Below, one piece after another: positions 62,551-64,000 of a stretch of DNA of 64,000 bases (positions are counted from its first letter, which is position 1; each line of letters starts with the position of its first letter). Origin of the DNA: Rallus limicola (lineage: Eukaryota > Chordata > Aves > Gruiformes > Rallidae). The notes below the pieces were generated by a model that was not told where the DNA came from, did no database searches, and saw nothing but the letters and a program-made list of their open reading frames with translations. The position numbers and the translations under genes were made by a program. The stretch lies in contig JAKCOZ010000002.1 in assembly GCA_022605955.1 (NCBI GenBank), positions 72,272,783 through 72,336,782 on the forward strand. Reading direction: 5' to 3'.

Positions 62551-64000
62551 GTAATGGACTTTCTAATGAAGCACTTGTAAATGAAGGAATTTGTAAGTGG
62601 GGGGTGTGAGAAGGGTATTTTTTTCATGCTGGATAAATAATATGATTGATACAAATGAGGGAATCTGTCTAAAGTAGAAGTAGATTCTGATATTCATTGA
62701 GTCATGCTGTTTAGCTGTCGAGTTGGAAAGTTGTGTGTTACTATGCTGGAGTCTGAATTAGCAGCTTCTAAGTTATATCATGTTCCTACATTAGCTGGGT
62801 AAGTGAAAACAGAAACCAAGCTCCTCCATGCATGATCTACTTGCAAGAAAAGGATTAATGCTTTTTCCCTGAATTGCTGCTCCAAACAGTATTACACCAT
62901 TTGAAATTTGGAAGACAAGCACTGTAAGGGGTTTTTTTTTGTTTCTCCCCATCCCCCAACATCTATACATGACAAGTTGTACAGTGTGTCCAGTTGTACA
63001 GTGTGTCCAATTACTGGTTTATGAAACTAATCTGCTCCTTCTGCATGGTGTACATACAGAAACAAGGTTTAGATGATAGCATCTCTCCACATCTTTCCAA
63101 GTACTTTCTTTTAGCTTCAATAGAGGTAGAGATTGCCAAACACTCTTCAAAAAGCAGCAATCTCAGACAAACAGAGGTTTTTCAGATTACTTCTCTTCTA
63201 AAGCTTCATGGTGGTGGCAGTACTTTGTGGCTAGACTATTGACATCAATTGAAGACAGAACTACTGGAAATAACTCATAGTATAGTAGGTTATGATGTGT
63301 ATCCTTCCTGTTCTTACCATCTATTTTTTTTCCCCAGCCCAGAACCTGAATGTATTTGGAAGTAAAGTTTAGCTGAAGAGCTTGTGGCTCTATTCGTGCC
63401 ACAAAGGAGCTCTACTTTTCTTGCAAATTGAAAGGAAAGGATTTATTTACTGATTTAAGACTTAAATTGGGACAGTGATGTGTCTGTTACCTGCCCCTAT
63501 TAATGACCTACCCCTCAGGAGCTCAGAGTGGGTTGCTGCTCTCTTTTCTGTATAGAAATTTGTGCTGTGAACACAATTTCTTCTTGTTCAACTTCTATGA
63601 AGTATTTATGTTTTTCTGTTGTCTTTTCTAATGTCTTATATGTTGTCTTTTTCCTTTAGGCCAGAGGGAAAGTTGTTTCTTGTCAATGTTTAGGATTTAA
63701 AAAAGAGTCTTTATTGAACTGACTGCATGTCTGGAGGCTTGATAGGTCAAATAGACTAAATTCAATAGTAGAAAATTGCAAGGTTAACAGTTTCCTTTGA
63801 GAGCTGCCTTTTCCTCTAATGGTGTCAATTGTGAGTGATATTCTAGACCATGAATCTTCAAACGTGACAGTATGTCTCCAAGTCAGAACTTGCTGCTATC
63901 AGAGCCATGGTGCTGTTGCTTCTGGCGTTGATAACGACCATAAAATTTTGGAGAATCCTGCTGTAAATTTACTGCCCAGTTATAGTAAAGATACCGAGCA
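62551..64000 (+). other. FAT1: FAT1 intron 7 (5' part)
   Basis: AT-rich sequence after the exon 7 donor. It contains a two-copy 17-bp tandem repeat at 62975-63008 and otherwise nothing I can identify. Exon 8 is not present, so the intron is at least 1450 bp long. Confidence 0.85.
62975..63008. repeat. Tandem duplication of a 17-bp unit
   Basis: AGTTGTACAGTGTGTCC at 62975-62991 is followed immediately by an identical copy at 62992-63008. It is a simple local tandem duplication without coding significance. Confidence 0.9.

Noticed and set aside
1..64000. tRNA, rRNA, microRNA genes or CRISPR arrays
   Set aside because: No cloverleaf with A/B box sequence, no rRNA-like stretch, no long microRNA-like hairpin and no regularly spaced repeats were seen by eye; a covariance-model search would be needed to exclude small RNAs fully.

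Overview
The window is vertebrate nuclear DNA, almost certainly from a bird. It carries the 5' third of the FAT1 gene (FAT atypical cadherin 1) on the + strand. The six coding exons were joined by canonical GT-AG introns with matching phases. Together they give 4326 coding bases (1442 codons), which follow human FAT1 as I remember it from the signal peptide to cadherin repeat 12. The bird assignment rests on several CR1 retrotransposon tails of avian type and on an avian-type retroviral solo LTR. That LTR family is one I associate with Neoaves rather than chicken, but I cannot name the species.

Layout: 1-280 is CpG-rich and probably the downstream edge of the FAT1 CpG island. The non-coding first exon is not identifiable and is probably off the left edge. 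281-5536 is the rest of intron 1. Exon 2 (5537-8825) is very large and holds the start codon and cadherin repeats 1 to most of 9. Intron 2 (25.5 kb) and intron 3 (17.8 kb) fill most of the window. Exons 3 (34330-34644), 4 (52403-52464), 5 (57258-57587), 6 (58144-58354) and 7 (62411-62550) continue repeats 9 to 12. The window ends inside intron 7. Exon 8 and the rest of the gene, including the remaining cadherin repeats, laminin G and EGF domains, membrane span and cytoplasmic tail, lie to the right.

The introns are AT-rich. They contain CR1 fragments at about 3.5, 12.4, 32.8, 43.3 and 55.5 kb, a structurally complete solo LTR at 40261-40795, a fragment of a related LTR at 47734, microsatellites and homopolymers including a 34-base C run, and several short hairpins. 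I found no second gene, no RNA gene and no CRISPR array.

The most unusual observation is an exact 35-bp copy of part of exon 5 inside intron 5 (57516-57550 and 58032-58066). Also worth a look are an open reading frame running from exon 2 into intron 2 that would add a hydrophobic tail, and the symmetric phases of exons 3 and 5, each about one cadherin repeat long. I see no evidence of a new biological system.
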